DNA of 62,000 nt from Adiantum capillus-veneris (taxonomy: Eukaryota; Streptophyta; Polypodiopsida; Polypodiales; Pteridaceae). Location of the stretch: assembly GCA_014529385.2 (NCBI GenBank), contig CM043962.1, positions 48,012,098-48,074,097 on the forward strand, in the 5' to 3' direction. A program made the translations under genes and the position numbers. The notes beneath the pieces were generated by a model, which made no database searches, had not been told where the DNA came from, and saw only the letters and a list, made by a program, of their open reading frames with translations. Below are positions 1-15,639 of this stretch, piece by piece; within the stretch, counting starts at the first letter, position 1, and each line of letters opens with the position of its first letter.

Positions 1-3000
1 TTGAATGAGTTCAATAGCACATTTTCTCAGCTAACATCATCAAAAGGGCTGAATTTTGATGATGAAATGAAAGCCATTTTCTTGCTATGCTCTTTGCCTT
101 GTTCTTGGGATACATTCAATACTACGATTAGTAACTCTGCACCAGGCGGTAAACTGAAGTTTAAAGAAATTACTATTGCTCACTGAGGAGATTAGACGTC
201 AATCTCTTGAAAGTGGTGGACATGGAGATGCATATATGGCAAGTGGCCATATTTTCCATAGGCAAAGAGGTGGATAATCATTCACAGGATCGTAAGGATT
301 GCCACAATTATAGCAAGCATCGAGATCGTGATTTGAGAATGTGGAATGCTATCATTGCGGTAAGAAAGACCATTCAAAGAAAGATTATCGTGTTTTATAG
401 CATGAAAAGGGCAAAGATATTGTGAAGTCTGACGCTCCAAAGAGCAGTGTAAAGATAGAGGAGATCAATGTTGTTGAACTTCCACTTCCAGAGGTGTTCT
501 TGATGAGTAGCAGCCATCAGATGTTCTTGTTTTCACTTTCAATTTGAGTCTAGATGCGTTATTGGCTCTTGATGAGTGTTATGTGCAAAATTGGATCATT
601 GATTCAGGTGCCGGTTTTCATGTTACTCCCCCTATGCATGGTTAAGTCAAGCTTGGAGATTCATATCTGCTTGATATATGGGGTATGGGAGATGTCAAGT
701 TATGCATGACGAATGGCACTAAATTTATGCTTCATGGAGTTAGACATGTTCATTAACTAAATAAGAGTTTGGTGTCAGTTGGTCAGCTTGATGCTCTAGG
801 CTATATTACTGTTTCTAGCAACGGTTCTTGGATGGTGCATAAAGCGAATTTAGTTGTCATAAAAGGGAAAAAATCTAGTTCACTGTACTCTTTATACGCC
901 TCTTCAGTCAAAGAGAGCTCTATCTATGTAGCCGAACAGCCTTCTATTGAGTTGTTGCATAGCTAGCTACATCATATGAGCCAAAATGGAATGAAAATCC
1001 TTCAACTTTTGGGCTACTTATCTATGTTAAGCTATTCTGATTTCAATTTATGTGAGCATTGTATTCTATGCCAAGAAAACTAAGCAAACTTCCTCGCCAT
1101 TACATCAAGAGTTGAGAAACCCTATAGATTTGGTTCATAGCAATTTATGTGGGCCTATGTCACACAAATCTCTAGGGGAATCATTCATAGATGACTCTAA
1201 TTGAAAGGTGTGGGTCTAGCTCTTGAAGGGTAAAGACAAAGTGTTTGCTACATTCTAAAAATTCTTAGCCATGGTTGAGAACAAATCTAGTAGAAAGCTA
1301 AAAGTGTTTTGAACGGACAATGGTGGAGAGTATGTCTCCGCAGATTTCAAGAATTTTTGTAGCAAATGAGGGATTCGGTGACATTTTACTATGCCGTGCA
1401 CACCTACTCAAAATAAATTTTCTGAGCGTATGAATCGCACAATTCAAAAAAGAGTCACAACCATAGTATTTGTGGCAAATTTACCTCCTGAGTTTTGGGG
1501 AGAGGATGTTATGACAGTTGTATACATAATCAATAGATTGCCTGATACTCCATTGGATTTCAAGATTACACAGGAGATTTGGACTGGCAAGAAGCCAAAT
1601 TATGATAGATTACAGGTGTTTGGGTGTGAAGCATTCTCGCACATTCCCAAGAACTTCGCAAGAGCTAATTGTAAGTCACACAAGTGCATCTTCATTGGTT
1701 ATGGTGCAGGTGGAGAGATGGGATATTGTCTGTGGCACCCGAAATCTAGAAAGTTATTCGCAGCTCACAAGTGATATCCTTACCTTGCAAATGGGTTTAC
1801 AAGAAGACAAATGAGTCTAAAATGCATAGACAACCTGTTAAAGAGGCCGAATATTGAAAATTCATATTTGAGGATGTAGCCTCCACAAATTTGGAAAACC
1901 ACCTCAGTCTACTGGTGAAGTTCCTACCACTAGTAGTGCTCCAGAGAGAGCAGAATCTAGCAGTCAGACAGCAAGGAGATCTATGCATGTATCTCATGCA
2001 CTTGAACGTTCTGAGCCAGGATTGGACTATGTGTTAGTCACTAACTGCGATGAGTCCACTTGCTACAAAGAAGCTATTCAAATGAAAGATAGTGTGAAGT
2101 GGGAGCAAGCTATGCAGTTTGAGTACAACTCAATTATGAACAATGAGACATGGAACTTGGTTGAATTGCCAAAAGGAAAGCAGGCCTTACCTTGCAAATG
2201 GGTTTACAAGAAGAAGTTTACATTTGATCATCCTAAGCCTATGTAAATGGCTAGATTGGTTGCTAAAGGATTCAAGCAGCAAAACGGAGTTGATTTTGAT
2301 GAAAGCTTCTCACTGGTGCTCAAGATGACTACATTGCGTACAATGCTTGGCCTAGTAGCCATGGAGGACATGAAGCTTGTCCAAATGGATGTGAAGACAT
2401 CTTTTCTTCATGGGGATCTAGAAGAGGATGCTTACATGAAGCAACCTAAAGTATTTGGATAGCATAGCAGGGAAGAGCTTGTATGAAAACTCAAGAAATC
2501 ACTTCATGGCTTAAAACGGGCTTCTAGGCAATGGTATCAAAAATTTGATGCGCTTATGTAGTCCCAGGGTTTTAGAAGAAGTCAAGAGGACCACTGCTTG
2601 TATACAAAGAAACGTAGTGATGGTTCTTTGGTCATTCTCATTTTATACACAGATGGCATGCTCATTGTAGGAAAGTCCACAAAGGAGATTGCCAAATTGA
2701 AGCAAATGCTAAGCAAAAACCTTGTTATGAAAGATTTGGGCAAAGAAAATCATCTTCTTGGCATGCGTATCAAGAGAGACAAGAAAAGAGGCATTCTTGA
2801 GTTATCTCAAGAATCCTATATCCACAAAGTCTTGCAACATTTCAATATGCAGGGGGAGAAGAGAGTGAGTACCCCACTACCATCATGTTTGAAACTTAGC
2901 AAGGAAGATTCTTTGAAGTCAGATGCTGAGAGGGAAAAAATGGCAAATGTGTCATACTCTTTGGCTGTAGGCAGTCTTATGTATGCTATGGTTGCTATGA

Positions 3001-3595
3001 GGCCAAACATTGCATTTGCAGTGGGAGTAGTAGTCAATATATGGATAATCCTGGAAAGCAGCATTGGATAGTGGTGAAACACATCGTCAGATACTTGAAG
3101 GGTACAACAAGTAGGTGTTTGTGCTTTGAAAATAGTGATGCATCTATTGTTGGTTACACGCGGGCAGATTATGCGGGTTGCAGAGATAGTAGGAGATCTA
3201 CGTCTCGCTACATTTTCATATTTGAAAGAGGAGACATTTCTTGGAGTTTGTCTCTCCAAGATTGTACTTCTTCTTGCACTATAGAGGCTGAGTACATTGT
3301 AGTGTCAGATGCCATCAAAGAAGCTATATGGTTGGCATGTTTAGTGGGAGATCTAGACATTCAGCAGGTTCCAGTTCTGCATTGTGATAGTCAGAGTGTC
3401 ATTGCTTTGGCAAGGAATCTTCATTCCAAGTCAAAATACATTGAGGTGAGGTATCATTTGATTTGAAATGCATTGACGGATAAGGGCTTGGAACTTGTCA
3501 AGGTCCACATTGATGACAACCCAGCAGATGCTCTTACAAGGAGCCTAGCTACAAAGCGGTTTGCACATTGCATTAAGTTAATGGGTGTAGGTTGA
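1..3595 (+). pseudogene. Decayed Ty1/copia polyprotein (Copia-1)
   Basis: Remains of a Copia gag-pol read in order on + but broken by many stops and frameshifts. Gag lies at 1-186 and the protease motif IIDSGAG near 596-620. Integrase lies at about 960-1774, with a readable C-terminal half (ERMNRT, FGCEAF). Reverse transcriptase lies at about 1983-2800 (LPCKWVYK, QMDVKTSFLHGDL) and RNase H at about 3040-3595 (EAEYIV, CDSQSVIALARN), ending MGVG. The RT catalytic box usually written YVDDM reads YTDGM, so a metal-binding Asp is lost. Its 5' end lies outside the window. The order PR-INT-RT-RH defines Copia. It resembles Copia-C at 12968-18574 but is far more decayed. Confidence 0.93.
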
Positions 3596-3679
3596 GAAGC
3601 TTTGTACAAGGGTGAAGTTGTCGTGCTTCATGGTTGTACATACTAGATATAGTTGCCACTTGTGGCCACGTTGGCCTTT

Positions 3680-3994
<315 letters not shown>

Positions 3995-4187
3995 GGTTAT
4001 GTAGGCTATTCAGTATGTGCCCATAATAAAAAAATAAAAAATCAAAATAAAATAAAAATTTACTGCTCTTCAACACCTTTTTAGGTGGGTGTGGGTGTGT
4101 GCGGACACGCGATTGAGGTGGAGAGAGAGATAGTCAGTGGATAGCAACTATAGGAAGAGGGAGAGATAGATGACTAATTACTCATAC

Positions 4188-6849
<2,662 letters not shown>

Positions 6850-7340
6850 ATTGTTTGGAGTGATTCTAGATAGAGGTGCCAGTGTAAACATACTAGGCGG
6901 GTACTAGGCAAACACATCAGACAAAAACTAGGGATTACTTAAATGAAAATAGAACCATTCAAAATCAAAAGGGCAGATCAATGTATACTGATTGAGCTAA
7001 TGGCCTGATGGAGAATCTCTAAATTAAGGTTTGTGATGAAAAATTGAAGACAAGTTTTTTGGTGTATGGACATACAAGGTGCTTACAACTATGCAAGCCA
7101 AACACTGACTATATAAGGGCCAAGCATTCAAAATTAGAAGGGCAAATCAATATATAGTGCTTGAGCTAGTGGCTTGATTGAGAATCTCTAGATTAAGGCC
7201 AGTTATGAAAAATTCAAGACAAGTTTTTTCGTGTATGGTCATACAAGATGCTTACAATATGCTACTTGGAAGACCATGGCTAAGGAGTGCATGGCTAGTA
7301 CACAACTATGGAGGCCAAACATTGACTATATAGGGGCCAA
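6850..7340 (+). pseudogene. Decayed Ty3/gypsy protease fragment, internally duplicated
   Basis: Translation near 6861-6895 gives ILDRGASVNIL, close to the Gypsy aspartic protease box (DSGASVNIL), with the Ser after Asp changed to Arg. Near 7255-7275 the wording matches the later YNMLLGRPW region of such proteases. Two diverged copies of a roughly 165-210 bp segment lie in tandem (about 6955-7115 and 7125-7335). The first lacks the part encoding the LGRPW-like motif. There is no open frame. Confidence 0.6.
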
Positions 7341-7948
7341 ATAGAAGAATTCTAGTCTAGAAAAATAATACTAAAACACGAAAGAAAACAATGTGATGTG
7401 AGAAGCTATGCCAAAAGTATGGCACAAACAAGATAGAAAGGATGCTAGACTCTATGAATTTACTACCCATAATCGAGATTGACTTAAACACAATATTTTT
7501 AGATAAAAAAAGGACTAAAGAGCAGTAGAAACAATATCTTGAGAACTTTACCAAATTAAACCAAGGGGAAAGACCGCTAAGTATGGACGGGAGAGCTTCA
7601 GGGGAAGGAGCAGACAAGACACATGGGACAGTCAATTCAAACGGTGTCATAACTTCAGACAACCATATACTATGTATGGCTAGACCAGATAGTATTGACA
7701 TTCAATTCAAGAATCAAAATGCATAGACACCTGAAGGTGGTGATCAGTTTGTGTGTGAAGGGAGATTTGATCCCAGTCAATTCAAACACGTTGTATAATG
7801 AATATGCACCTGGGATAAGGATAGAGAAGGTTGGGAGTTTGAGAAGGTAGTTATTCACTAATATCACTCACAAGAAGATGCTACAAGCTAGTCTATAGTG
7901 GCAAAGTACGATGTCAAATGTTCAAGCTGTCTGTAAGACACATGATAT

Positions 7949-8265
7949 TTGCGAGAGAACGAGTTGACCCACTGCAATAGATACGACTTCGCTAACCACC
8001 ATTCAATCTTTAGAGATATTTATGAAGTGGAGATTAGATTTTATGGGGCCTTTCAAGAAGATCACACCAGGAAGAACAAGTACATAGTCATAATAACATG
8101 CTATATGTGTGAATGGGTTGAAACCAAGGCACTACCAAATAGCACAGGCAAGTCCACAGCCTAGTTCATATATGAACATATTATATGTCGATATGGATTC
8201 CCTTTGGAAATAGCCTCAAACTATGGAAGTCATTTCATTGATGAAACTATAGAATTTTCAGACTT
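7949..8265 (+). pseudogene. Decayed Ty3/gypsy integrase core fragment
   Basis: The frame at 7949-8164 and its continuation read like a Gypsy integrase core: KNKYIVIITCYMCEWVETKA, then YEHIICRYGFPLE and GSHFIDETIEF. The first catalytic Asp position, usually in a VDF box, reads VEIRF, and the second region (TSDQGSHF type) reads ASNYGSHF. It is therefore inactive and a fragment. It may come from the same old element as the protease at 6850-7340. Confidence 0.7.
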
Positions 8266-9200
8266 TAGATGATCAAAACCTACCGGTACTCCAACAATCA
8301 GACAATATGAAGACTCGGTCAAATGTTCAAACTATATCTAAAACACTTAACAATAACTGATGGTGCATTGACTATAGAATATCGTGGGGAAATAAAACAA
8401 TGATCATTAGAAGAATCAACCAATGCATGTTTGCCACATCAATAACAAATGTTCTTTCCTTGAGGCATGAACAATGGGGCATTCATAGCTCAAATTAGAA
8501 CCATTGTGAGATGTATAGATGATCCTAATTTGTTATCATCATCGTAAACCTCTACACAATCTTTTCACACAGCACCATCCTCTCAAGAGCCCCTACCTTC
8601 ACCCATTGCACTAGAAATTTCATCTTTTGTTGCCCTACTTCCCTGCTCAAGCAGTTCTAATGTGTTTTCCTTTGCTGCTCAGAATACCCCTCACACTCTT
8701 AAAGATATGGGTAAGACAAAAGCTTCCAAAGCTATGACAAAAGCTTCCAAAGCTATGAGACAAGTCTTAAAAGTAGAGCAATTTCCATATCCTACAAAGT
8801 GATTAGCAAATATGTCTTAAAAGTAGAGCAATTTCCATATCCTACAAAGTGATTTGCAAATATGTCTTCAAAGATGTAGAGAAGGCATTGCTCATTATTT
8901 GAAATATGACAATGTTGATGGAGGTGTCTCACATACCCATTAATATGGATGTAATCTAGCAGGTTTGTGGACACCTTTGATGCACATAGAACCATAGTTA
9001 CCATCAATGAATAGGAGATACAACTCACTGTTGCTCTCGTTGCACATGTATACATACTTCCCTACCACAATCAACCCAAGGTTTCCATAGATTAAGAAAT
9101 CAATACTTTTTTAAATTTAATTTAAAAATAGAGATGAAGGCAAAGAGGAAATTTGGAGGACAAGGCATTCTAGTGTCAGCCCTCATATATATAAGACAGC
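8266..9200. other. No recognised gene; short tandem duplications
   Basis: I recognise no coding family. A 20-bp unit (AAAAGCTTCCAAAGCTATGA) is duplicated near 8718-8758. Immediately after, a unit of about 51 bp beginning GTCTTAAAAGTAGAGC occurs twice (near 8765 and 8815). Confidence 0.6.
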
Positions 9201-9204
9201 CTAT

Positions 9205-9452
9205 AAGTTTGCTGTAAAAGTGTTACATTTAAAGTAAAATCCTTCATATGTGTCTAAAAAGGTTTGCAACATGCTGCTATCTAGAGCTTGAATAGGAATT
9301 GTTCCATCGATTTGAGAACCATCTAAGTTTTCTATAAAAGTGCTACATCTAAAGTATAACCCATCATATGTGTCTAAAAAGGTTTTCAACGTGCTGCTAT
9401 CTAGAGCTCTAAATAGGAAATTTTTGAGTGATTTGAGCACCATCTTGCACAA
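9205..9452. repeat. Two-copy tandem repeat, about 123 bp unit
   Basis: Two adjacent diverged copies share CATATGTGTCTAAAAAGGTT and TGCTGCTATCTAGAGCT at matching offsets. The 83-residue minus-strand frame repeats a similar phrase (LDSSTLKTFLDTY / LDSSMLQTFLDTY), but I see no known domain. Confidence 0.7.
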
Positions 9453-9930
9453 TAGTGTGGTGGCTCATACTGGTAAGGTCAAAAGTGAGCACTTGTTTAA
9501 ATCTTGGTACGTATAGAAATTTTCATATTGGACCATCTATGTGCCAACCCATCCTCGGGTCATAGCACTGGCATTGAAGATGACAAGACAAGAAGGCCAT
9601 TCTAAGCAATCTACATCCACAACAAAGAAAGAGCCTCCTTCCCCTGACCAAGAAGGCCCATTTGAACCAGTCACAAAGGAACAAAAGCTTTCAAATGATG
9701 AGAAGTATGTTTAGGACATTATTAAAGGCAAAGTAAAGATAGATAAGTAGGTTGGATGGCTAGCTGATGTGGTAGGCAAAGTTTCAAATATCACAACTGT
9801 AATTCCCCTATCAGGTAGCACTCTAGAAACTGATGTTGAATTTTATTTTACCCCAGTAAGCCGACCCAGATGAAGGCCACAAAACTAATAGAAGCAGACC
9901 AAGGAACAATCAACACTTGCATAGTGCAAG
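9453..9930 (+). other. No intact gene; possible decayed Gypsy gag-like text
   Basis: A Lys/Ser/Glu-rich reading with stops on + (near 9560-9880) resembles the spacer before a Gypsy protease but has no decisive motif. Confidence 0.3.
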
Positions 9931-9933
9931 GAA

Positions 9934-11960
9934 CTACAACCAACAATAATGTTTATAAATGTCTCCTTGATAGCCTCCAGGTTTTATAGAAGCAACCACC
10001 TGTGGGACAATTCTCCTTTTTTGCAACTTGGAAAAACCCTCTAAACATTGACCTATACTAAAAATATCATCAATCTCTTTCAGAGTTTCTCTACTTGCAT
10101 AAGTGGAGAGGGCCACGTACAACCCTACTACTTGTGCTTATACATGACTGCTAGCCAATTTATCAACTTCTTCGTTTTTCTCTCTCTTGATTTTGATTAA
10201 ACTGTACTGCTTCAAAAAGCTTCAATAGCTTCTCTACAGAAAAAACCAACTTTTGAGAGAATCCCTCTTTACCTCCCATTGTCCCAAAATCTACTTAATG
10301 AATAAGAGTGCATCTCCCTTAACCACAGGCTTGGAAATACCAAACCCCATACACTACTTCAACCCTAGATGGAGAGTCAAGTGCTCTGCTTCATTGTTTG
10401 TGTGAACATCCTCTAAATATTAAGCCTTTGAGAAAATCACCTTACCTTGTGGATTTTGTATTATCACACCACCTCCTGCCTTTTGTACTACTCTCTTGTA
10501 AGCTCCATCAAACAGTGAATGCCCATTATAAGTCAAGTTCTTCTCTGCCTTCTTCTTTTACTACGCTTGGATACATCGAAAAATCAGCTTATTTGCTGAC
10601 CAAAATTTTTGCCAAGTGGGACCTGTTAGTGTGATCAATCTTGAATTCATACTTGAAATCTTGCAGCTCTAACACCCACTTCCTAATGTATCTTCTTGGC
10701 TTTAGATGAAGCACCACTTTAGGCAACAAATTATTATATGTCAGCACAGAAAACTTTTGAATAAACAAATACACTTTAAACTTCTGCATGCAAACACCAG
10801 AGTCATCACCCATCGCTCAGATTTTGTGTATGACCTCTCTCTGAGGCTAATCATCTGACCATCAAAATAGATAGGCTTGTAATACCTTCCCGCTTTTTGC
10901 ATCAACACAACACCTATGGAAATAGTACCTACTATCATGAAACATAGAAGTCATCTTTATTATTAGGAAGACAAACCATCAGCAACACTGGCAAAGAATC
11001 TCCTTCACCATGTCAAAGGCTACATGTGCTCCTCAGTCCACCAAAAACCATGAACCTGCTGACTCATCTTTTGGAGAGGATATACATACTGTGAAAGCAT
11101 CCAAAAGAGCCTGAAAAAATACTTAAACTTTTGTCTAAACAAAGCTAAACCTGCTGCATTGACAGGAGGCTCCATCAAAGCCAAAGATTTTACCTTCTCA
11201 GGATCAGTCTCTATATCATTTTTTGAGACCACATGGCCCAAAAAATGAGCCAGCTTATATTTCTTGGGATTCAACTGCCCACCCTCTTCATCTAGCCTTT
11301 GAAAGCACAAATTTAACTTCAAGAAATGATCAAGCATGGAACTATAATCATCTATAAAATCTCTGAGAAACTTACCCAAATAAGGTCCAAATACCTTGTT
11401 CATCCAATCTTGAAAAGTTTCATAGACATTCACCAATCCAAAGGGCATCCTCCTATAGCAAGCAAAGCAACCCATGGTGAAATGAAAGTACTCTCCAATT
11501 GATCCTCTAAAGCAATGCAAATCTGGAAGTATCTCGAGAAGCCATCCATAATAGAATACCTCTCGTACCCTATAATTTTATTCATAATTTCATCCTAAAA
11601 TGGTAAGGGGTAATGATTCCAATTCATAGCAACATTTAAGGGCTTATAGTCTAAACACACCCTCCAGTTTTCATTATTTTTTGGAGTTATGACAATAGGA
11701 GAACCCACTCAGAATCTTGCACTGGATAGATAATACTTGCTTCAAGGAGTTTGTTGATTTCTTGCCACAAAGCCTCTTTTTGGATGTCCCCCAACCTTTG
11801 CAGATTTTGTCCCTTGGCTTACACCCTCCTTGAGCAGAATCTAATGCTCAACCACTTTGGCTCCTTATAGGTCTTTGTATTTTGTAGCAAATAATTTGGA
11901 AAATGATGCACATAGCTCCACATAGCCTTTATTGTTCTGCTTGGTCAATCTTCACCCAAC
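9934..11960 (-). pseudogene. Decayed Ty3/gypsy reverse transcriptase/RNase H
   Basis: On the minus strand, RT blocks appear in order from right to left. ENWRVCLDYKPLN lies near 11680-11630 and MDGFSRYFQI near 11540. The frame at 11520-11020 carries RRMPFGLVN, FIDDYSS (the YxDD box with Phe first) and LGHVVSKNDIETDPEKV. RNase H text follows at 10938-10589 (GVVLMQKAGRYYKPIYF, LKPRRYIRKWVLELQDF). Many frameshifts and stops separate the blocks. It is distinct from, and more decayed than, the giant Gypsy at 20137-56603. Confidence 0.85.
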
Positions 11961-12179
11961 ATGCCTTTTACCTCTACTGAATTCACACCACAAACCAGAG
12001 ATTGTATAAATTTGCTCAAATTGGGAGAGTCTATAATGACTCCAGACAAATCTGTGTCAAGGTTCAACATATCCTCATCACTCTCTTCTTCCTTCGTAAT
12101 GGTAGAGCCTTCGTCATAGGTTGACTCTGACTCATACTCATAGATGGTGCTTGATTCTTGTTCACTATCATCAGTCTGC

Positions 12180-12430
12180 ATTAAAAGCCCATTCAACATC
12201 TACATCAACATCACAATCTCCTTTCACAGAAGATTCTATAATTGTTGCACTTGTAGTGGAACCAATCTCTTTTGCCTTCAATTTCGAACACTGCTTGATC
12301 AAGTGATCATTAGCTTTACAATAATGACAACGGATCTTCTTTTTGCCCTTTTCACCAAAATTCCTAGATGATGTGCTACCAGCAGAAGCATTAGGAACAT
12401 GTTCCTTTCCACTCGCAGGCAAAACCATGA
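12180..12430 (-). pseudogene. Inverted Copia gag zinc-knuckle fragment
   Basis: Minus-strand translation gives CHYCKANDHLIKQCSKLKAK, a CX2CX4HX4C knuckle, followed by SSVKGDCDVDVDVEWAF. This matches the gag of Copia-A at 47900-48155 almost word for word, so it is the same family in opposite orientation. It abuts decayed Gypsy DNA on its left and same-family integrase text in + orientation on its right, which implies a rearrangement. Confidence 0.9.
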
Positions 12431-12539
12431 GAAGTGGCTACATTTCTATTACCACTTTTTCTTTGAGTAACAATAAAGGCACGTTCAACCGCATGCTATT
12501 TAGTCCTTGTTTTTTCTAGTAAGGAACCCTTGGAATAGA

Positions 12540-12967
12540 AATGTGCATAATGCATCAAACTTGACAACTTCAGGATTTCCTTGTGTCATAAGTATCCAAG
12601 TACTAGCAAAAGTGGGGGGGGAGTATATGTCTCATGAATTTAATGCATTTCTGGCTAGTCGTGGGATAAAATACCAATGTACAGTGTCATATACACCTCA
12701 ACAAAATGGTATTGCTGAGAGGAAAAATAGATCGCTTACAAAAATGGCACAATGTATGGTCAAAGTCAAGCTTTGCCACATTAATTTTGGCTTGAGGCTA
12801 TCATGTGTGCCACTTATATACTTAACAAGTGTCCTATGAAAGCTTTGCAATCTATGGCTCAGTATGAAGCATGGCATGATAGAAATCCTTCTATTGATCA
12901 CATGCACGTTTTTGGCTATTTGGCTTATGCTTTGGTGCGATAAACACACCGCAAAAAAACTGGATGG
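12540..12967 (+). pseudogene. Copia-B integrase, left part
   Basis: The text matches the Copia-A integrase: EYMSHEFNAFLASRGIK, TPQQNGIAERKNRSL (with the catalytic Glu) and onward to GYLAYALV. The frame breaks near 12770. Copia-C interrupts it at 12967/12968, and the sequence resumes at 18575 after the GATGG target duplication. The 5' part of Copia-B is missing. Confidence 0.9.
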
Positions 12968-13159
12968 TGAAGGAGTACAAGCGGAAGTGCGACGCGAGAG
13001 AGAGTGCGAGAAGAAGAGCACGGCGATATGGTGAACTCGCTCTACTGTAATGTGTAGAGCATAGTGAGTTCTTATTAGGTTTTAACAAAAGAATATGTGT
13101 ACATACCTGGCGGCCCGCCCACTTACCTGGGCGACCACATTGGGCTTTATACCCCAACA
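12968..13159 (-). repeat. Copia-C 3' LTR
   Basis: A 192-bp direct repeat of 18383-18574. The purine-rich sequence (minus strand AGTGGGAGGT, just right of 13159) is the polypurine tract priming plus-strand synthesis. Confidence 0.95.
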
Positions 13160-13248
13160 ACCTCCCACTTAAAGTCCAATGTGGTACTTTAAGTGTGAGA
13201 GAAGCTACTATACAAGCTAATATACAAGAGATGTAGAGAAGTGATGTA

Positions 13249-15639
13249 CTACCCTACACCTAACTGCTTGCGAAAATGCGCAAAGCTCTCTGAGGGAAGT
13301 CCTTTTGTAAGTAGATCAACAGGATTTTCTATGGTGTGAACTTTGACAAGCTGAAGTTGCTTATCCTCGAGCATTTCCCTGATGAAATGATACTTCACAT
13401 CCACATGCTTTGTCTTTGAGTGATAAATTGGATTGCGAGCCAATTGTATAGCACTTTGACTATCACAATATAACACAGGCATCTCTTCTTTGATTCCCAA
13501 ATCTATTACTAGTCGATTAAGCCAAATCGATTCTTTGCATGCCTCTGATGCTGCAACATATTTAGCCTCTGTAGTAGACTGAGTAACACAATCTTGTAAT
13601 CTAGAACGCCATGATACTGCTCCACCAGCCAATGTACAGACATACCCTGACGTAGACCTTCGGTTGTCTAAGTCACTTGCATAAATTGAGTCTGTAAAAC
13701 CCTTTACACTTAGCTCCTGACTCCCATAGCATATACGCATACTCTTTGTAGCTTTCAGGTATCTCAATATTCCTTTCATTGCCTCCCAATGTTTCTTGCC
13801 TGGGTTTGACATGTATCGACTTACTACTCCCACTGCAAATGCAATGTCTGGGTGAGTAGCAATCATTGCATACATCAAACTACCCACTGCAGACGCATAT
13901 GGAATCTTATCCATTTCAGCCTGTTCTTCCTCAGACACAGGACAATCTTGTTTGCTAAGTTTCACATATGGTGGCAATGGAACACTCAATGCCTTTCCCT
14001 TCTCCATATTGAAACGTTGCAAAACCTTGTCAATATACTCTGTTTGAGATAACCAAATCAACTTCTTTGATCTGTCTCTCTCAATGCGCATACCAAGTAT
14101 ATGACTTGCCTCACCCATGACTTTCATGTCAAACGATTTTGCCATCTTTGACTTCAAAGCTGAAATTTCTTCCAAGTGCTTGCCAGCAATCAACATGTCA
14201 TCCACATACAAAATAAGGATCAACCAACTACCATCCTTAGCCTTTTTTCTATATAGACAGTGATCGAACTCACTACGTTTGTAGCCTTGAGAAAGCATAA
14301 ACTTGTGGAATTTATGGTACCATGCCTTCAGTGATTGTTTTAAGCCATAAAGACTCTTTAACAACTGGCAATCTTCGTTGCCTTTCTCAACAAACCCTTC
14401 TGGCTGCTGCATGTAAATTTCCACATCTAAATCACCATGCAAGAACGTTGTCTTGACATCCATTTGGTGCAACACCAAATCTAATATGGTAACCAATGCA
14501 AGAAAGCATCTCAATGTAGTCATCTTGACCACCGGAGAGAAGACTTCATCAAAGTCAATGCCTTGTTCTTGCTTAAAGCCCTTGGCAACAAGCCTTGCTT
14601 TGTACTTTGGCTGACTATCATGAGCGGTGATCTTATACCTGTAAACCCATTTACAAGGTAGAGCCTTTTTGTCCTGTGGTAATTTAACTAGCTTCCATGT
14701 CTTGTTTTTATGCAGAGCTGTCATCTCTGACTGCATGGCCAATTGCCAATTCCCGGAGTCCTTCATTTGCACTGCTTCCTTGTAACATGAAGGCTCATTG
14801 CAATCAGTCAACATGACATAGTTCATAGATGGAACAAAGCTATCAGGAGGTCGCGTGATACGTCCAGATCTACGGACAATAGGTGGCTCAGGATCAGCCA
14901 CAACCTGTGGTTCCACTCTATCTTGTCCTTGCTCCTCTTGAGCCCTAACATTTTGTCTTGCACGTGCAGGTCCATATTCTTGGAACACAACTCTTCTAAT
15001 TTCCTCAACCCTCTTTGGTTTAGAATGATATTTGGATTCATTAAAGTGAACATCATTGCTGCGGACAACCTTTCTGGATTCGGGATCCCAAAGTCTGTAC
15101 CCCATCTCACCAGAATTACCATAGCCTAGAAAGATGCACTTTCTACTCTTTGGCTCAAGTTTGTTCCTAAATTCCTTTGGAACGTGAGTATATGCCTCAC
15201 AGCCAAAGACTCTGAGATGCTTGTATGAGGGAATTTCGCCTGACCATACCATCTCTGGCACTGAATCCTTCTGCAAAACCTTGCTAGGAGATCTATTTAC
15301 AAGATGAACACCTGTTGATACAGCTTCAGCCCAAAACCCATTTGGCAGCTGTGCATTAGACAACATACATTTGACCTTCTCTTGTATGGTCCTATTCATC
15401 CTCTCAGCAACACCATTTTGAGGAGGATTGTAAGGAGCAGTAAGTTCACGTTTTATACCTTTTGACTCACAAAAGTCCTGAAAGGCCTTTGAAACATACT
15501 CTCCACCATTGTCAGTGCGTAAGCATTTAAGCTTCTTGCCACTCTGATTCTCCACAAGTGTCACAAACGTTTTGAAAAACCCTAAACGCTTTATCCTTGT
15601 GCTTGAGAAAGTAAACCCATACTTTCCTCGAGTAATCAT
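13249..15639 (-). CDS. Copia-C pol: integrase C-part, reverse transcriptase, RNase H
   Basis: A 796-codon open frame. The N-terminal part is the rest of the integrase core: CLRTDNGGEY with the second catalytic Asp, then NGVAERMNRT with the Glu, then FGCEAYTHVP. A variable linker leads to RT (LPCKWVYRYK, MDVKTTFLHGDL, and an intact YVDDM catalytic box). RNase H follows (DSIYASDLDNRRSTSGY, TEAKYVAASEACKE, CDSQSAIQLARN) with a C-terminus ending KQLGVG. It joins the upstream frame (15527-16144) by a frameshift in the integrase, so the polyprotein is not continuous. The first Met of the open frame is probably not a real start. Confidence 0.95.
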   Translation of the reverse strand: MITRGKYGFTFSSTRIKRLGFFKTFVTLVENQSGKKLKCLRTDNGGEYVSKAFQDFCESKGIKRELTAPYNPPQNGVAERMNRTIQEKVKCMLSNAQLPNGFWAEAVSTGVHLVNRSPSKVLQKDSVPEMVWSGEIPSYKHLRVFGCEAYTHVPKEFRNKLEPKSRKCIFLGYGNSGEMGYRLWDPESRKVVRSNDVHFNESKYHSKPKRVEEIRRVVFQEYGPARARQNVRAQEEQGQDRVEPQVVADPEPPIVRRSGRITRPPDSFVPSMNYVMLTDCNEPSCYKEAVQMKDSGNWQLAMQSEMTALHKNKTWKLVKLPQDKKALPCKWVYRYKITAHDSQPKYKARLVAKGFKQEQGIDFDEVFSPVVKMTTLRCFLALVTILDLVLHQMDVKTTFLHGDLDVEIYMQQPEGFVEKGNEDCQLLKSLYGLKQSLKAWYHKFHKFMLSQGYKRSEFDHCLYRKKAKDGSWLILILYVDDMLIAGKHLEEISALKSKMAKSFDMKVMGEASHILGMRIERDRSKKLIWLSQTEYIDKVLQRFNMEKGKALSVPLPPYVKLSKQDCPVSEEEQAEMDKIPYASAVGSLMYAMIATHPDIAFAVGVVSRYMSNPGKKHWEAMKGILRYLKATKSMRICYGSQELSVKGFTDSIYASDLDNRRSTSGYVCTLAGGAVSWRSRLQDCVTQSTTEAKYVAASEACKESIWLNRLVIDLGIKEEMPVLYCDSQSAIQLARNPIYHSKTKHVDVKYHFIREMLEDKQLQLVKVHTIENPVDLLTKGLPSESFAHFRKQLGVG

